Source: Bacteroides gallinarum DSM 18171 = JCM 13658 (GTDB taxonomy: Bacteria > Bacteroidota > Bacteroidia > Bacteroidales > Bacteroidaceae). From it: 64,000 nucleotides of DNA. The number at the start of each line of letters is the position of its first letter. Positions within the stretch are counted from its first letter, which is position 1. The notes under the pieces are model-generated. The model had not been told where the DNA came from and did not search any database. It saw nothing but the letters and a program-made list of their open reading frames with translations. Positions 1 through 9,687 of the stretch are shown here, one piece after another. The stretch spans positions 62,001-126,000 of the forward strand of contig NZ_KB894122.1 in NCBI RefSeq assembly GCF_000374365.1, in the 5' to 3' direction. The position numbers were made by a program, and so were the translations under genes.

Positions 1-428
1 CTACGGAAGAACTGGTGAAGCTGGGCTTCGTAGTCCTTCCCTACTGCCAGGCAGACCCCACGCTTTGCAAACGCCTGGAAGAAGCCGGAGCCGCCACCGT
101 GATGCCGCTGGGCGCCCCTATCGGTACGAACAAAGGGCTGCAAACCCGCGACTTCCTGCGTATCATCATCGAGCAGGCAACCATTCCCGTGGTGGTAGAT
201 GCCGGTATCGGCGCTCCCAGCCATGCTGCCGAGGCAATGGAAATGGGCGCTTCCGCCTGCCTGGTCAATACCGCCATTGCCGTAGCGGGCAATCCCGTAG
301 CTATGGCGCAAGCCTTTAAGCAAGCCGTAGAAGCCGGACGTGCGGCATACGAAGCCGGCTTGGGGTTGCAGGCGGATAACTTCGTTGCCGAAGCCAGCTC
401 GCCGCTAACCTCTTTCTTGAACGACTGA
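1..428 (+). CDS. thiG: Thiazole synthase, 5' truncated by the window edge
   Basis: C-terminal half (about 141 residues; the frame is open from base 3) of ThiG, which condenses DXP, the ThiS thiocarboxylate and dehydroglycine into the thiazole phosphate of thiamin. The visible part has the TIM-barrel phosphate-binding end: [18 protein letters not shown], then [12 protein letters not shown], then the usual AxxxAVEAGRxAYxAG helix. The family is about 255-260 residues, so roughly 45% is off-window. The methionine-like start at base 15 is an internal GTG, not the gene start. It lies 238 bp upstream of thiC in the same direction, as part of the thi operon. Identification is firm from context and motifs. 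Confidence 0.95.
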   Translation, partial: TEELVKLGFVVLPYCQADPTLCKRLEEAGAATVMPLGAPIGTNKGLQTRDFLRIIIEQATIPVVVDAGIGAPSHAAEAMEMGASACLVNTAIAVAGNPVAMAQAFKQAVEAGRAAYEAGLGLQADNFVAEASSPLTSFLND

Positions 429-520
429 GAGCCGATTATTTTACAACTAACGCTCTTTGCCCTCTTTTTCCAGCCGAAAGCGCCGGGCGCCCTCCGGACT
501 ATTACAGGCGGTGAAGAAAA

Positions 521-600
521 GAATTAGTAAAACGTTCCCGACGATTTAGTAAATCTCTCCCCACGTTTTAGTAAATCTTCTCCGGCGTTTTAGTAAAAAG
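521..600. repeat. 22-bp tandem repeat, about 4 copies, thiG-thiC spacer
   Basis: The core TTAGTAA recurs at 524, 546, 568 and 590, an exact 22-bp period. The unit is roughly TTAGTAAATCTTCTCCGGCG with point differences between copies. It is unique in the window and lies in the 238-bp thiG-thiC spacer, which otherwise shows no gene. Confidence 0.8.
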
Positions 601-615
601 GAAAAGACAGTTTAA

Positions 616-2349
<1,734 letters not shown>

Positions 2350-2414
2350 TACAGAGGGGACAAATCTTTGTATTTCATCATTTTATTGTCGAATCAATCT
2401 TATCATAGAATAAT

Positions 2415-3542
2415 ATGTTTTCAGACGAATTAGAAAAAATATCCTGGAAAGAGACGACCCGCCGCATCGACTCCAAAACTGATGCGGACGTGCGCCGCGC
2501 CCTTTCCAAAGAGCATTGCGATGTGGAGGACTTCATGGCGCTCATATCGCCTGCCGCCGTTCCCTACTTGGAAACAATGGCGCGTTTGAGCAAGAAGTAC
2601 ACGGAAGAACGTTTCGGGAAAACGATTTCCATGTTCGTACCCTTGTATATTACGAACTCCTGCACCAATTCGTGCGTGTACTGCGGTTTCCACATCAGCA
2701 ATCCTATGCCCCGTACCATATTGACGGAGGAGGAAATCGTAAATGAGTACAAGGCTATCAAGAAACTCGCACCTTTCGAAAATCTGCTGCTGGTTACGGG
2801 CGAGAACCCTGCCAAAGCAGGCGTGCCGTACATAGCCCGTGCGCTCGACCTGGCAAAACCTTATTTCAGCAACCTGAAAATCGAGGTGATGCCGCTGAAG
2901 GCAGAAGAATATGCCGAGCTGAAAAAGCACGGTATGAACGGGGTTATCTGTTTTCAGGAAACCTACCATAAGGCGAACTACAACATTTACCACCCGCGCG
3001 GCATGAAGTCCAAGTTCGAGTGGCGCGTCAACGGCTTCGACCGCATGGGGCAGGCAGGCGTGCACTCTATCGGCATGGGGGTGCTTATCGGGCTGGAAAA
3101 AGAGTGGCGCACGGACATCTGCATGATGGCATACCACCTGCGCTATCTCCAAAAGCACTATTGGAAAACGAAGTACAGCGTTAACTTTCCGCGTATGCGT
3201 CCCTCGGAGAACGGCGGTTTCCAGCCCAACGTCATTATGAGCGACCGCGAATTGGCGCAGGTAACGTTTGCCATGAGGATATTCGACCACGATGTGGATA
3301 TATCCTACTCCACCCGCGAGCCGGCTTTTATACGCGACCACATGGCTACCCTGGGCGTTACCACCATGAGCGCGGAAAGCAAGACGGAACCGGGCGGCTA
3401 TTACAGCTATCCGCAGACTTTGGAGCAGTTTCACGTCAGCGACGAACGTAAGGCGGTGGAGGTAGACAAGGCTTTAAAGAGCATGGGGCGCGAGCCGGTA
3501 TGGAAAGATTGGGATGCCAGTTTCGACTTGAAACGGGTTTAA
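2415..3542 (+). CDS. thiH: 2-iminoacetate synthase ThiH
   Basis: 375 residues. ThiH is a radical SAM lyase that splits tyrosine into dehydroglycine and p-cresol, supplying the C2-N3 unit of the thiazole to ThiG. The cluster motif CxxxCxxC is at Cys83, Cys87 and Cys90 (SCTNSCVYCGFH), followed by the biotin/thiamin-synthase-associated C-terminal region (RMRPSENG, STREPAFIRD). Use of ThiH rather than a glycine oxidase fits an anaerobe. The ATG at 2415 follows an AT-rich leader. It sits between thiC and thiF in the same direction. Confidence 0.97.
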   Translation: MFSDELEKISWKETTRRIDSKTDADVRRALSKEHCDVEDFMALISPAAVPYLETMARLSKKYTEERFGKTISMFVPLYITNSCTNSCVYCGFHISNPMPRTILTEEEIVNEYKAIKKLAPFENLLLVTGENPAKAGVPYIARALDLAKPYFSNLKIEVMPLKAEEYAELKKHGMNGVICFQETYHKANYNIYHPRGMKSKFEWRVNGFDRMGQAGVHSIGMGVLIGLEKEWRTDICMMAYHLRYLQKHYWKTKYSVNFPRMRPSENGGFQPNVIMSDRELAQVTFAMRIFDHDVDISYSTREPAFIRDHMATLGVTTMSAESKTEPGGYYSYPQTLEQFHVSDERKAVEVDKALKSMGREPVWKDWDASFDLKRV

Positions 3543-3618
3543 TCCCTTCTTTATCATCCTATGTTTTATCCTAATGTTTTATCCTATACTTTAAACCCTA
3601 TACTTTATATTTCTTAAT
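3540..3618. repeat. 13-14-bp tandem repeat, about 5 copies, thiH-thiF spacer
   Basis: The unit is close to TTTTATCCTAATG. The first copy includes the thiH stop codon (GTTTAATCC) and later copies read TTTATCCTATACT. The array fills the whole spacer up to the thiF start. Confidence 0.7.
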
Positions 3619-3619
3619 C

Positions 3620-4315
3620 ATGGTTCGATACAGTAGGCAAATTTCCCTTCCCGAAATAGGAAAAGACGGGCAAGAAAAACTGCATAAGGCAAAGGTGCTG
3701 ATAGTGGGCGTAGGCGGGCTGGGCTCTCCTATCGCCCTCTATCTTGCCGGTGCGGGCGTAGGCACGATAGGTTTGGTAGACGATGATACGGTAAGCATCA
3801 GTAATCTGCAACGCCAAGTATTGTACACGGAGAGCGAAGTGGGTCGGGCAAAGGTACATTGCGCCGCCCGGAGGTTGCAGGCTTTGAACAGCGAGGTAGA
3901 GGTACGCACCTACCCTTTCCGCCTCAATCGGGAGAATGTGCACAGCCTGATTGCCGGATACGACATCGTTGTGGACGGATGCGACAACTTCGCTACCCGC
4001 TATCTTATTAGCGACTGTTGCAACCTGCTGAACAAGCCTTATGTATATGGGGCTATCCAGGGATTCGAGGGGCAAGTGTCCGTGTTCTGCTACGGCGAAC
4101 AGCCTAAGACATACAGGGATTTGCTGCCCGACGAAACCGCCGCATTGCAGATGCCCGCTCCCGACAATGCTGTTATCGGCATTACCCCCGCCATTGTGGG
4201 CAGTGTGGAAGCGAATGAAGTACTAAAGCTCATTTGTGGATACGGAGAGGTGCTGGCAGGGAAATTATGGACGGTCGATTTGAGGAGTATGCAATCGTTC
4301 ATTCTTTCTTTGTAG
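3620..4315 (+). CDS. thiF: ThiF-type adenylyltransferase (HesA/MoeB/ThiF family)
   Basis: 231 residues. ThiF adenylates the C-terminus of the sulfur carrier ThiS ahead of thiocarboxylate formation. The Rossmann ATP-binding loop GVGGLGS is at residues 30-36, followed by VDDDTVSISNLQRQ, the E1-like substrate-binding stretch. The region where E. coli ThiF/MoeB has its CxxC...CxxC zinc site and reactive cysteine reads TYRDLLPDETAALQ and APDNAVIGI, with no cysteines. This is therefore a zinc-less form. Operon position between thiH and a thiE/tenI gene supports ThiF rather than MoeB. Confidence 0.9.
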   Translation: MVRYSRQISLPEIGKDGQEKLHKAKVLIVGVGGLGSPIALYLAGAGVGTIGLVDDDTVSISNLQRQVLYTESEVGRAKVHCAARRLQALNSEVEVRTYPFRLNRENVHSLIAGYDIVVDGCDNFATRYLISDCCNLLNKPYVYGAIQGFEGQVSVFCYGEQPKTYRDLLPDETAALQMPAPDNAVIGITPAIVGSVEANEVLKLICGYGEVLAGKLWTVDLRSMQSFILSL

Positions 4316-4326
4316 AGGGTATTCAA

Positions 4327-4412
4327 CGGTTATAGCTTTAATAGCTATAACATTAATAGTTATATCATTCAATAACTCCTAAGCTGATAGATAACATTAC
4401 TAACTCTAAGTT
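4327..4412. repeat. 15-bp degenerate tandem repeat, thiF-thiE spacer
   Basis: Successive blocks read GTTATAGCTTTAATA, GCTATAACATTAATA, GTTATATCATTCAATA, ACTCCTAAGCTGATA and GATAACATTACTA. The period is about 15 bp, with one 16-bp and one 13-bp copy. Nothing else is seen in the spacer. Confidence 0.65.
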
Positions 4413-4414
4413 GT

Positions 4415-5008
4415 ATGAAACTGATAACGATTACCATGCCGGATTTCTTCGAAGGAGAAGCCGATGCAATCGCTTCCTTGTTCGATGCCGGGCTCGAAAA
4501 TCTTCACCTTCGTAAGCCCGGTGCGTCTTATGCGGAAATGGAGAATTTGCTACGCCGGCTCCCGGCGGAATACTTGGGGCGTATCGTCGTTCACGAGCAT
4601 TTCCAACTGGTGTCTTCTTGGAAGTTAAAGGGGGTACATCTGAATGGACGCAACCCGGTAGCTCCGGCAGGATTTACCGGGCATATCAGCCGTTCGTGCC
4701 ACTCGCTGGAAGAAGTGGCGGAATATAAAAGGGTATGCGATTATGTTTTCCTTAGCCCCATATACGATAGTATTTCTAAAGAGGGATATGCTTCTGCCTT
4801 TACCCCCGACTGTTTGCGGGAAGCCCGACAAGCGGGTATCATCGATGCCAAAGTAATAGCGTTGGGGGGTATCACGGCAGACCGCTTGCCGGAGGTAGGC
4901 AGTTTGGGGTTCGGCGGCGTAGCTCTGTTGGGCGATGTATGGCAACGGAAAGGAACGGACTTTATCGGTCACTTCAAGGCTTTGCTACGCTCTGTTTCCG
5001 CTCTTTGA
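4415..5008 (+). CDS. Thiamine phosphate synthase-like protein (ThiE/TenI family)
   Basis: 197 residues of the ThiE/TenI TIM-barrel family. ThiE joins HMP-PP and thiazole phosphate; TenI-like members aromatise the thiazole tautomer. Visible signatures are LHLRKPGAS near residue 31, GVHLNGRNP, the late SPIYDSISKEGYAS segment and ALGGI with GVALLGDVW at the phosphate end. The protein is slightly shorter than the usual ThiE (about 210). Operons of this type often hold a second ThiE-like gene upstream of thiG, which is off-window here, so ThiE and TenI cannot be separated from this sequence alone. Confidence 0.85.
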   Translation: MKLITITMPDFFEGEADAIASLFDAGLENLHLRKPGASYAEMENLLRRLPAEYLGRIVVHEHFQLVSSWKLKGVHLNGRNPVAPAGFTGHISRSCHSLEEVAEYKRVCDYVFLSPIYDSISKEGYASAFTPDCLREARQAGIIDAKVIALGGITADRLPEVGSLGFGGVALLGDVWQRKGTDFIGHFKALLRSVSAL

Positions 5009-5168
5009 TTTATCAGTGTTTAATCCTGGGATGTATTAATCTTTAGATATAGTGACTTATAGATATTTAGTTCCGTGATACAGTAATCTTTAATTTCGTG
5101 ATATATCAGTTTTCAATCCTGTGATTTATCAATCTTTAATCTTGCAATATATTAATCTTTAATCCCGA
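5004..5168. repeat. 23-bp tandem repeat, about 7 copies, thiE-thiD spacer
   Basis: The later copies have a clean 23-bp period: ATACAGTAATCTTTAATTTC, ATATATCAGTTTTCAATCC, ATTTATCAATCTTTAATC, ATATATTAATCTTTAATCCC, each followed by a few bases such as GTG or TGCA. The first copy starts on the upstream stop codon (TGATTTATCAG). The array fills the spacer. Confidence 0.8.
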
Positions 5169-5176
5169 TTACCAGC

Positions 5177-6178
5177 ATGTTTACCCCTCCTATCATTCTC
5201 ACTATTGCCGGTTCCGACTGTTCCGGCGGTGCAGGCATACAAGCAGACATCAAAACGATTTCCGCGCTGAAAGGTTATGCAGCTTCCGTGATTACTGCCG
5301 TTACCGCGCAAAACACAATGGGAGTTCAGGCGGTCTACCCCGTTCCGGCAGATGTTGTCCGTGCCCAGATAGAGGCTGTAATGGACGATTTGCAGCCCAT
5401 TGCTGTCAAGATAGGTATGGTGTACGATGCCGCCATTGCGCACGCCATTGCGGAGTGTATGCAAAAGTACCGCCCCGGCTTTATCGTTTACGACCCCGTT
5501 ATGGTATCTACCAGCGGGCGTCGGTTAATGACGGAAAATACGGTACGCATTATCCGGGAGGAACTTTTTCCGCTTTGTTCCCTGATAACTCCCAATCTAA
5601 GCGAAGCTTCCCTGCTTTTGTCGCATTCTATAACGGATGTGGAGGGGATGAAACAAGCTGCCTGCTCTTTGGCAAGCCGTTATCACTGTGCCGTATTGGT
5701 AAAAGGCGGTCATTTGTCCGGGGATGAAATGTGCGATGTGCTGTACGATAACGGTAACATCAGCTTGTTCGGGCAGCAAAAAGTGGAAAGCCGTAATTTG
5801 CACGGAACGGGATGTACGCTTTCTTCGGCTATCGCTACTTTTGTTGCTATTGATATTGTTGCTGCCGGAAATGTTGCTATCGGTGATGCTGCTATTAATA
5901 CCGTTACTGCTGATAGTGTTACTATCGGTAATGATGCTATTAGTGATGCCGTTGACGGAAATGTTACTATCAGTAATGATGTTACTATTAATAACACTGT
6001 TTTCGATAATATTACTATCGGTAACGCTGCCATTAGCAACATTACCGCCAATCATTACGGGTTCGAAAAAGCCGTTCGCCGGGCTAAAGCCTATATAAGT
6101 AAGGCTATCGTGCATGGTAAAGACTTCCGTATAGGGCATGGAAACGGGCCTTTATGCCATTTCTTTCCTGACGATTAG
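5177..6178 (+). CDS. thiD: HMP/HMP-P kinase ThiD with a repetitive 67-residue insert
   Basis: 333 residues. ThiD phosphorylates HMP and HMP-P to HMP-PP. Ribokinase-fold motifs are intact: TIAGSDCSGGAGIQADIKT at the start, VYDPVMVSTSGRRL, VLVKGGH, and the anion hole HGTGCTLSSAIA with the catalytic Cys213. Residues 225-291 (bases 5849-6049) are a low-complexity insert of four units of about 15-17 residues built on NVAIGDAAI / SVTIGNDAI / NVTISNDVTI / NITIGNAAI. It separates the anion-hole helix from the conserved FEKAVRRAKAYISKAI helix and the IGHGNGPLCHFF end. Removing it leaves 266 residues, the usual ThiD length. The frame is open throughout. The stop overlaps the convergent fimbrillin stop by 4 bp. 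Confidence 0.93.
   Translation: MFTPPIILTIAGSDCSGGAGIQADIKTISALKGYAASVITAVTAQNTMGVQAVYPVPADVVRAQIEAVMDDLQPIAVKIGMVYDAAIAHAIAECMQKYRPGFIVYDPVMVSTSGRRLMTENTVRIIREELFPLCSLITPNLSEASLLLSHSITDVEGMKQAACSLASRYHCAVLVKGGHLSGDEMCDVLYDNGNISLFGQQKVESRNLHGTGCTLSSAIATFVAIDIVAAGNVAIGDAAINTVTADSVTIGNDAISDAVDGNVTISNDVTINNTVFDNITIGNAAISNITANHYGFEKAVRRAKAYISKAIVHGKDFRIGHGNGPLCHFFPDD
5849..6049 (+). repeat. 45-51-bp in-frame tandem repeat inside thiD
   Basis: Four degenerate units encode [A/D][G/S/N][N/V](V/I)(A/T)I(G/S)(N/D)xAI-type peptides. Codons GTT/GCT/ACT/AAT/GAT dominate, which gives the DNA a T-rich third position unlike the rest of thiD. The peptide pattern resembles trimeric-autotransporter head repeats (xxVAIGxxA), but this is probably convergence. 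Confidence 0.8.
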
Positions 6179-7875
6179 AATGCGAAAAACAAGCGTATGT
6201 TCCAAGCTGTAGTTTTGTTGTACCCTTGTAAGCATACCCTACTCCAAGTAGGTTGGTCGGGGTCGTCGATGTGCCAAAGCAGCATCCAGTGTTTTGTTGC
6301 ATTGTATTGGGAGCTGCAACTGAAACCAAGTCTGAAAGATTTGTTGGATGCTGGTATCGAACTATCTACTTTCGATAAATGTTCTTTCAGTCTATCCAAC
6401 GTTTCTTGTCCCCAAACTGTGTCATTTAGGCCGAAAGCGGTATTGTTCCGGAAATCTCTGGGAGATTTTCCCCCGATATTCGCCAGCATATCGAACCATT
6501 GCCCGATGCTCGGAAGGAACCACGGACTACGTTTGATTCCTTCAGGTACTGCTTTCTTATTCCGGTAGTTTGCTACCGTAGTAGAAACATAGGAACTGGA
6601 AGTACCGGCTTTGCCCAATAAGAGCTGTCGTGTTTCAGAAAAACCGTTCATGTTGTCCTCGATTTTATCGCTTGCTGTCATTAAAGGAATATCTTCTGCT
6701 ATTTGATTGTCATCTCCCCACAATGCGGTTCCTACATTTTCCAATCCCATTACATAGGCATGGTTCCAACCTTCTGCGTTGCATTCCGAATCCGTCATTC
6801 TGTCGGGAGAGCAGGTAATAACCATTCCTATTGCATTCTGATAGTCGTATATTTTCCCGTTTTCGTCCAACGAACTGTTTCCGGGATGTACTTCTATCCG
6901 TTTATCGATTTCATTCTGAAATACGAAATCGCCGGGATAGAGTTTGCGCTCCGTGCTCCCTTTGCCGGGTATGGGGCTGATTACTTTCAGCGTATAGCAT
7001 TTGCCGGAGGCAAAAGCGGTGGAACTGCCGGAGTAATTTATCTTTTTCTGCTCATTGCTTACGCCGTGAGTGGTTGTATAGTTACCGGAAATCTTTGCGT
7101 TTTCTTGCGGCAGGACAATGGCGCAGTATCTCATGGAATCTACTTGGTAAGGGGTAACACCGTTCAGGCTTACGCTCCCTGCCAGTGAGTCCGTATCCAG
7201 GATTCTGGATTCCTGGTGATACACGAAGCCTGCATCTTTGGGCGCATAGCAGCCTATGTACGTCTGCGGATGCACTACCAATAGGGTAAACTGGTGCTTG
7301 AACTGCAAGTTCAATACTACTTGGGAAGGATTGGAGGTGTCCGGTGTACCGGTAGCAATCATCAGGTCGCTGGCGGCGTACTCTTTCACTGCGGACTGGT
7401 CTTTTGCCGGCTGTAGTTTGTCGTTCTTCGTCAGCGAGGCAACGATTTCGTCCGTGCTTAGCGAGGGGTCTATCGCAATATTTTCTTTGTACGGATAGTA
7501 GGTAATGTAGTTTACTCCGCTGTACCAATAGAGGGTTTTGCCACCCTCTACCGGGTTCCAACTGTTGTCCGCTGCCTTATATACGAGCGGTATGTTGTCG
7601 ATGTCGTTCAGTATCGCTCCGTCTTTCACGGCGAAGATGCCAATCTTGTCATTATCGGCAAATTCGGGATGAAGGTGTTTATCTGCTGCCGAAGCGCGTG
7701 TAGTAGGTTGTCCGGAGCCGGACGGAGCCTCGAAGTCGGTAGTCGTGACGCGCACGGTAAGGGGCATACCGTCGGGGTAGTCCGTACCTTTGCCGGTGTC
7801 TGTATCGTTGTCGTCGGTACATGCGTTGCAAGCCAATAGGATGCTCCAAAAGATTATGGCGGTGAATGATTTCAT
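6175..7875 (-). CDS. Large fimbrillin-family lipoprotein, probable tip subunit
   Basis: 566 residues from the ATG at 7875, which has TTAAAAGG just upstream; the longer frame would need a TTG at 7902. The lipoprotein signal ends at Cys16 (LLAC). Residues about 35-310 look like a fimbrillin/Mfa-type domain (DFEAPSGSGQPTTRAS, LYWYSGVNYITYYPYKE, TTHGVSNEQKKINYSG). The C-terminal 250 residues are a separate domain with WFLPSIGQWFDMLANIGG and VWGQETLDRLKEHL, resembling DUF1566/FISUMP-type adhesin domains. As the last gene of the fimbrial operon with an added C-terminal domain it is likely the distal tip component. Exact role is inferred. It is convergent with thiD, stops overlapping. Confidence 0.75.
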   Translation of the reverse strand: MKSFTAIIFWSILLACNACTDDNDTDTGKGTDYPDGMPLTVRVTTTDFEAPSGSGQPTTRASAADKHLHPEFADNDKIGIFAVKDGAILNDIDNIPLVYKAADNSWNPVEGGKTLYWYSGVNYITYYPYKENIAIDPSLSTDEIVASLTKNDKLQPAKDQSAVKEYAASDLMIATGTPDTSNPSQVVLNLQFKHQFTLLVVHPQTYIGCYAPKDAGFVYHQESRILDTDSLAGSVSLNGVTPYQVDSMRYCAIVLPQENAKISGNYTTTHGVSNEQKKINYSGSSTAFASGKCYTLKVISPIPGKGSTERKLYPGDFVFQNEIDKRIEVHPGNSSLDENGKIYDYQNAIGMVITCSPDRMTDSECNAEGWNHAYVMGLENVGTALWGDDNQIAEDIPLMTASDKIEDNMNGFSETRQLLLGKAGTSSSYVSTTVANYRNKKAVPEGIKRSPWFLPSIGQWFDMLANIGGKSPRDFRNNTAFGLNDTVWGQETLDRLKEHLSKVDSSIPASNKSFRLGFSCSSQYNATKHWMLLWHIDDPDQPTWSRVCLQGYNKTTAWNIRLFFAF

Positions 7876-7944
7876 ATACCTTTTAATAGTTTCTTGTTTC
7901 AATATCGGTGCTTCTTTGGGAAGTTTCTATTTATCTGCCGGGGC

Positions 7945-8152
7945 AGCCGGTTTTCTGTTCAGTTTTTTGTTTAACCTTCTGCTTAGGTTTCCGTTCTATT
8001 TTACGTTCAACCTTCTGTTCAACCTTTTGTTTAACTTTCTGTTTTGGTTTCCGTTCAGCTTTACGTTCAGGCTTCCGTTCAACTTTCAGTTTAGCCTTCT
8101 GCTCAACTTCTCGTTCAACTTTCTGTTCAACCCTTCGTTCAGCCTTCTGTTC
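7945..8152 (-). repeat. 12-bp tandem repeat, about 16 copies, repeating an in-frame stop codon
   Basis: On the minus strand the unit is RRYTGAACRGAA. It starts in the last codons of the upstream fimbrillin (ACA GAA GGC TGA) and stays in the same frame, so TGA or TAA recurs every fourth codon in 14 of 16 units. The array fills most of the spacer before the next fimbrillin gene. Confidence 0.85.
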
Positions 8153-9191
8153 CAGTTACAATTTCGGTAGTAGCATCGTCTTCCCACGATACGGCGCTAT
8201 CTTCCGGCGTTATCGAAATGGCTTTTCTTGCAATGCCGATAGTGTAGCCTACCGGAGTTCCCGGAAGCCAGTTATCGGTGGAGGGAAAAGCCTGATGTTC
8301 CATTTCGATGCTTTGGACGGTCGTATTGTTGTTCTTATCTTTCTCCGTGTATTGGTAAGTGATGTTGAACTCACAGCCCGTTGTGTTGGGAAGCAGGAAG
8401 AAGGTGGCAAGCAGTTTCTTTTCTTCCGCAGCAGTATCGGGTACGGGGAAATTCGTTGCAGTGGCGGTAAAGGTTGCCAGCTCGCCGGACTGCGGATAGC
8501 TCCACTGCCAGCCTTTAACGTTGCTGGTGGTGGCGGTGCAGTAGGTCAGCATGCCGCTTTTCATTCCTGTAATGGAGAATGCGGTTACTGATTTTCCGGT
8601 GGTATCGTCCTTGCTTTTTATGTAAATATTGATTTTGGTGAGAGTATGGTAGAGCGTGAAGCTGATATTACCGCTATTCCGGTTCATCACCGGAGGCGCT
8701 GCGAGCAAGTCTATCTGCTGGCTTTCTGCCTGGGGCACGGTATAGCTCAATACCGGGAATCCGCTTGCCGTTTCTTTGTCTTGGAAAGAGAGGTTGCCGC
8801 TTGTTGCGCCGGTATAGGGGGCGTATGCAAAGAAGCTGATTCGTTCCGTTACCTGACTGTTAGGCCAGTATTTGACGGGGGTATAAGACCAACTGCCGTC
8901 TGCCTGCTTGCTAACGAGTTGGTTGTACATACAATTAGGCGTTGCGGTGCTTTCGTTGAAATTTCCGCGTGTGAGGTAGGCAAATACGCCGATGTCCGTC
9001 GGGTCGGCAACGGCGGCATATCCTGCTACGGCTTTGGTTTCCGGCATGCTGCTGTCGAAGTCTATGGGGGTGTTACCTTGCGGCAAACCGTCCGTAACGT
9101 CCTCTCCGGAACAAGCTCCCAGCAGCAAAGGTACTGCAAGCAGCCAACTGCGCAGCTTTCTTATTCCGATATTTCTTGTTTTTCCGTTCAT
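8139..9191 (-). CDS. Fimbrillin family lipoprotein
   Basis: 350 residues. The signal peptide ends in the lipobox LLGAC (Cys27), so it is exported and lipidated before assembly on the cell surface. Fimbrillin hallmarks: TPIDFDSSMPETKA, GVFAYLTRG, NQLVSKQADGSWSYTPVKYWP and VTERISFFAYAPY. These match the FimA/Mfa1-type N-terminal region in Bacteroidales shaft subunits, which are processed and polymerised by strand exchange. The ATG is preceded by AAAGGAAAC. The start codon lies within the last copy of one repeat array and the stop within the first copy of another. Middle of the five-gene operon. Confidence 0.85.
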   Translation of the reverse strand: MNGKTRNIGIRKLRSWLLAVPLLLGACSGEDVTDGLPQGNTPIDFDSSMPETKAVAGYAAVADPTDIGVFAYLTRGNFNESTATPNCMYNQLVSKQADGSWSYTPVKYWPNSQVTERISFFAYAPYTGATSGNLSFQDKETASGFPVLSYTVPQAESQQIDLLAAPPVMNRNSGNISFTLYHTLTKINIYIKSKDDTTGKSVTAFSITGMKSGMLTYCTATTSNVKGWQWSYPQSGELATFTATATNFPVPDTAAEEKKLLATFFLLPNTTGCEFNITYQYTEKDKNNNTTVQSIEMEHQAFPSTDNWLPGTPVGYTIGIARKAISITPEDSAVSWEDDATTEIVTGTEG

Positions 9192-9585
9192 GCTTCTTGT
9201 TTCCTTTCGTTTATGCTTTTCGCTTTCTATTGCTTAGGGGTTGTATCTTTTTCCGTTTACGTTTGTATTTTCTTCTGCTCATGTTTGTAGCTTCTTTTTC
9301 TTACGCTTGCACCTTCTTCTGTTTATGCTTGCATCTCCTTTTGTTTACGCTTTACACTTTCTTCCGTTTATATCTCGCATCTTCTTTTGCTTATGTTTGT
9401 ATCTTCTATTCATGCTCACATCTTTTTTTGCTTACGTTTACACCTTTTTCTGTTTATGCTTGCATCTTCTTTTGTTTATGCTTTACATTTTTTCCTGTTT
9501 ATGCCTCACATCTTCTTCTGTTTATACTTATATCTTCTTCGTTTACGCTTTTCGCTTTCTTCTGTTTATACATCTCGTTCCGTAT
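9180..9585 (-). repeat. 20-24-bp degenerate tandem repeat, about 18 copies
   Basis: The minus-strand unit is about AAGATGCAAGCATAAACAGA. It occupies most of the 496-bp gene-free stretch 9192-9687 between two fimbrillin genes. The copy nearest the downstream gene contains its start codon (GAAGCATGAACGGAAA). The remaining bases 9586-9687 show no recognisable feature. No spacers lie between copies, so it is not CRISPR-like. Confidence 0.8.
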
Positions 9586-9687
9586 GTATCGTACGTCTGT
9601 ATTTCTTTTGTTGGTGACCGGAAAAGGAACATTCAACCTCGTCCGGCCTTTCGTTATATCCGTTTCTTTGCAGGAAAACGGGCGGGA

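Noticed and set aside
5597-6139. Minus-strand and +3-frame open frames across thiD (Ser/Asn/Ile- or Leu-rich)
   Set aside because: They are shadows of the thiD repeat insert, with no start signals or known domains.
7908-8591. Long plus-strand Phe/Ser/Cys-rich open frames here and at 9176-9999
   Set aside because: They are antisense to fimbrillin genes and to a 12-bp or 22-bp repeat, which keeps frames open artificially.
9180-9585. Regular repeats suggesting a CRISPR array
   Set aside because: Copies abut each other, are degenerate and have no unique spacers; no cas genes are nearby.
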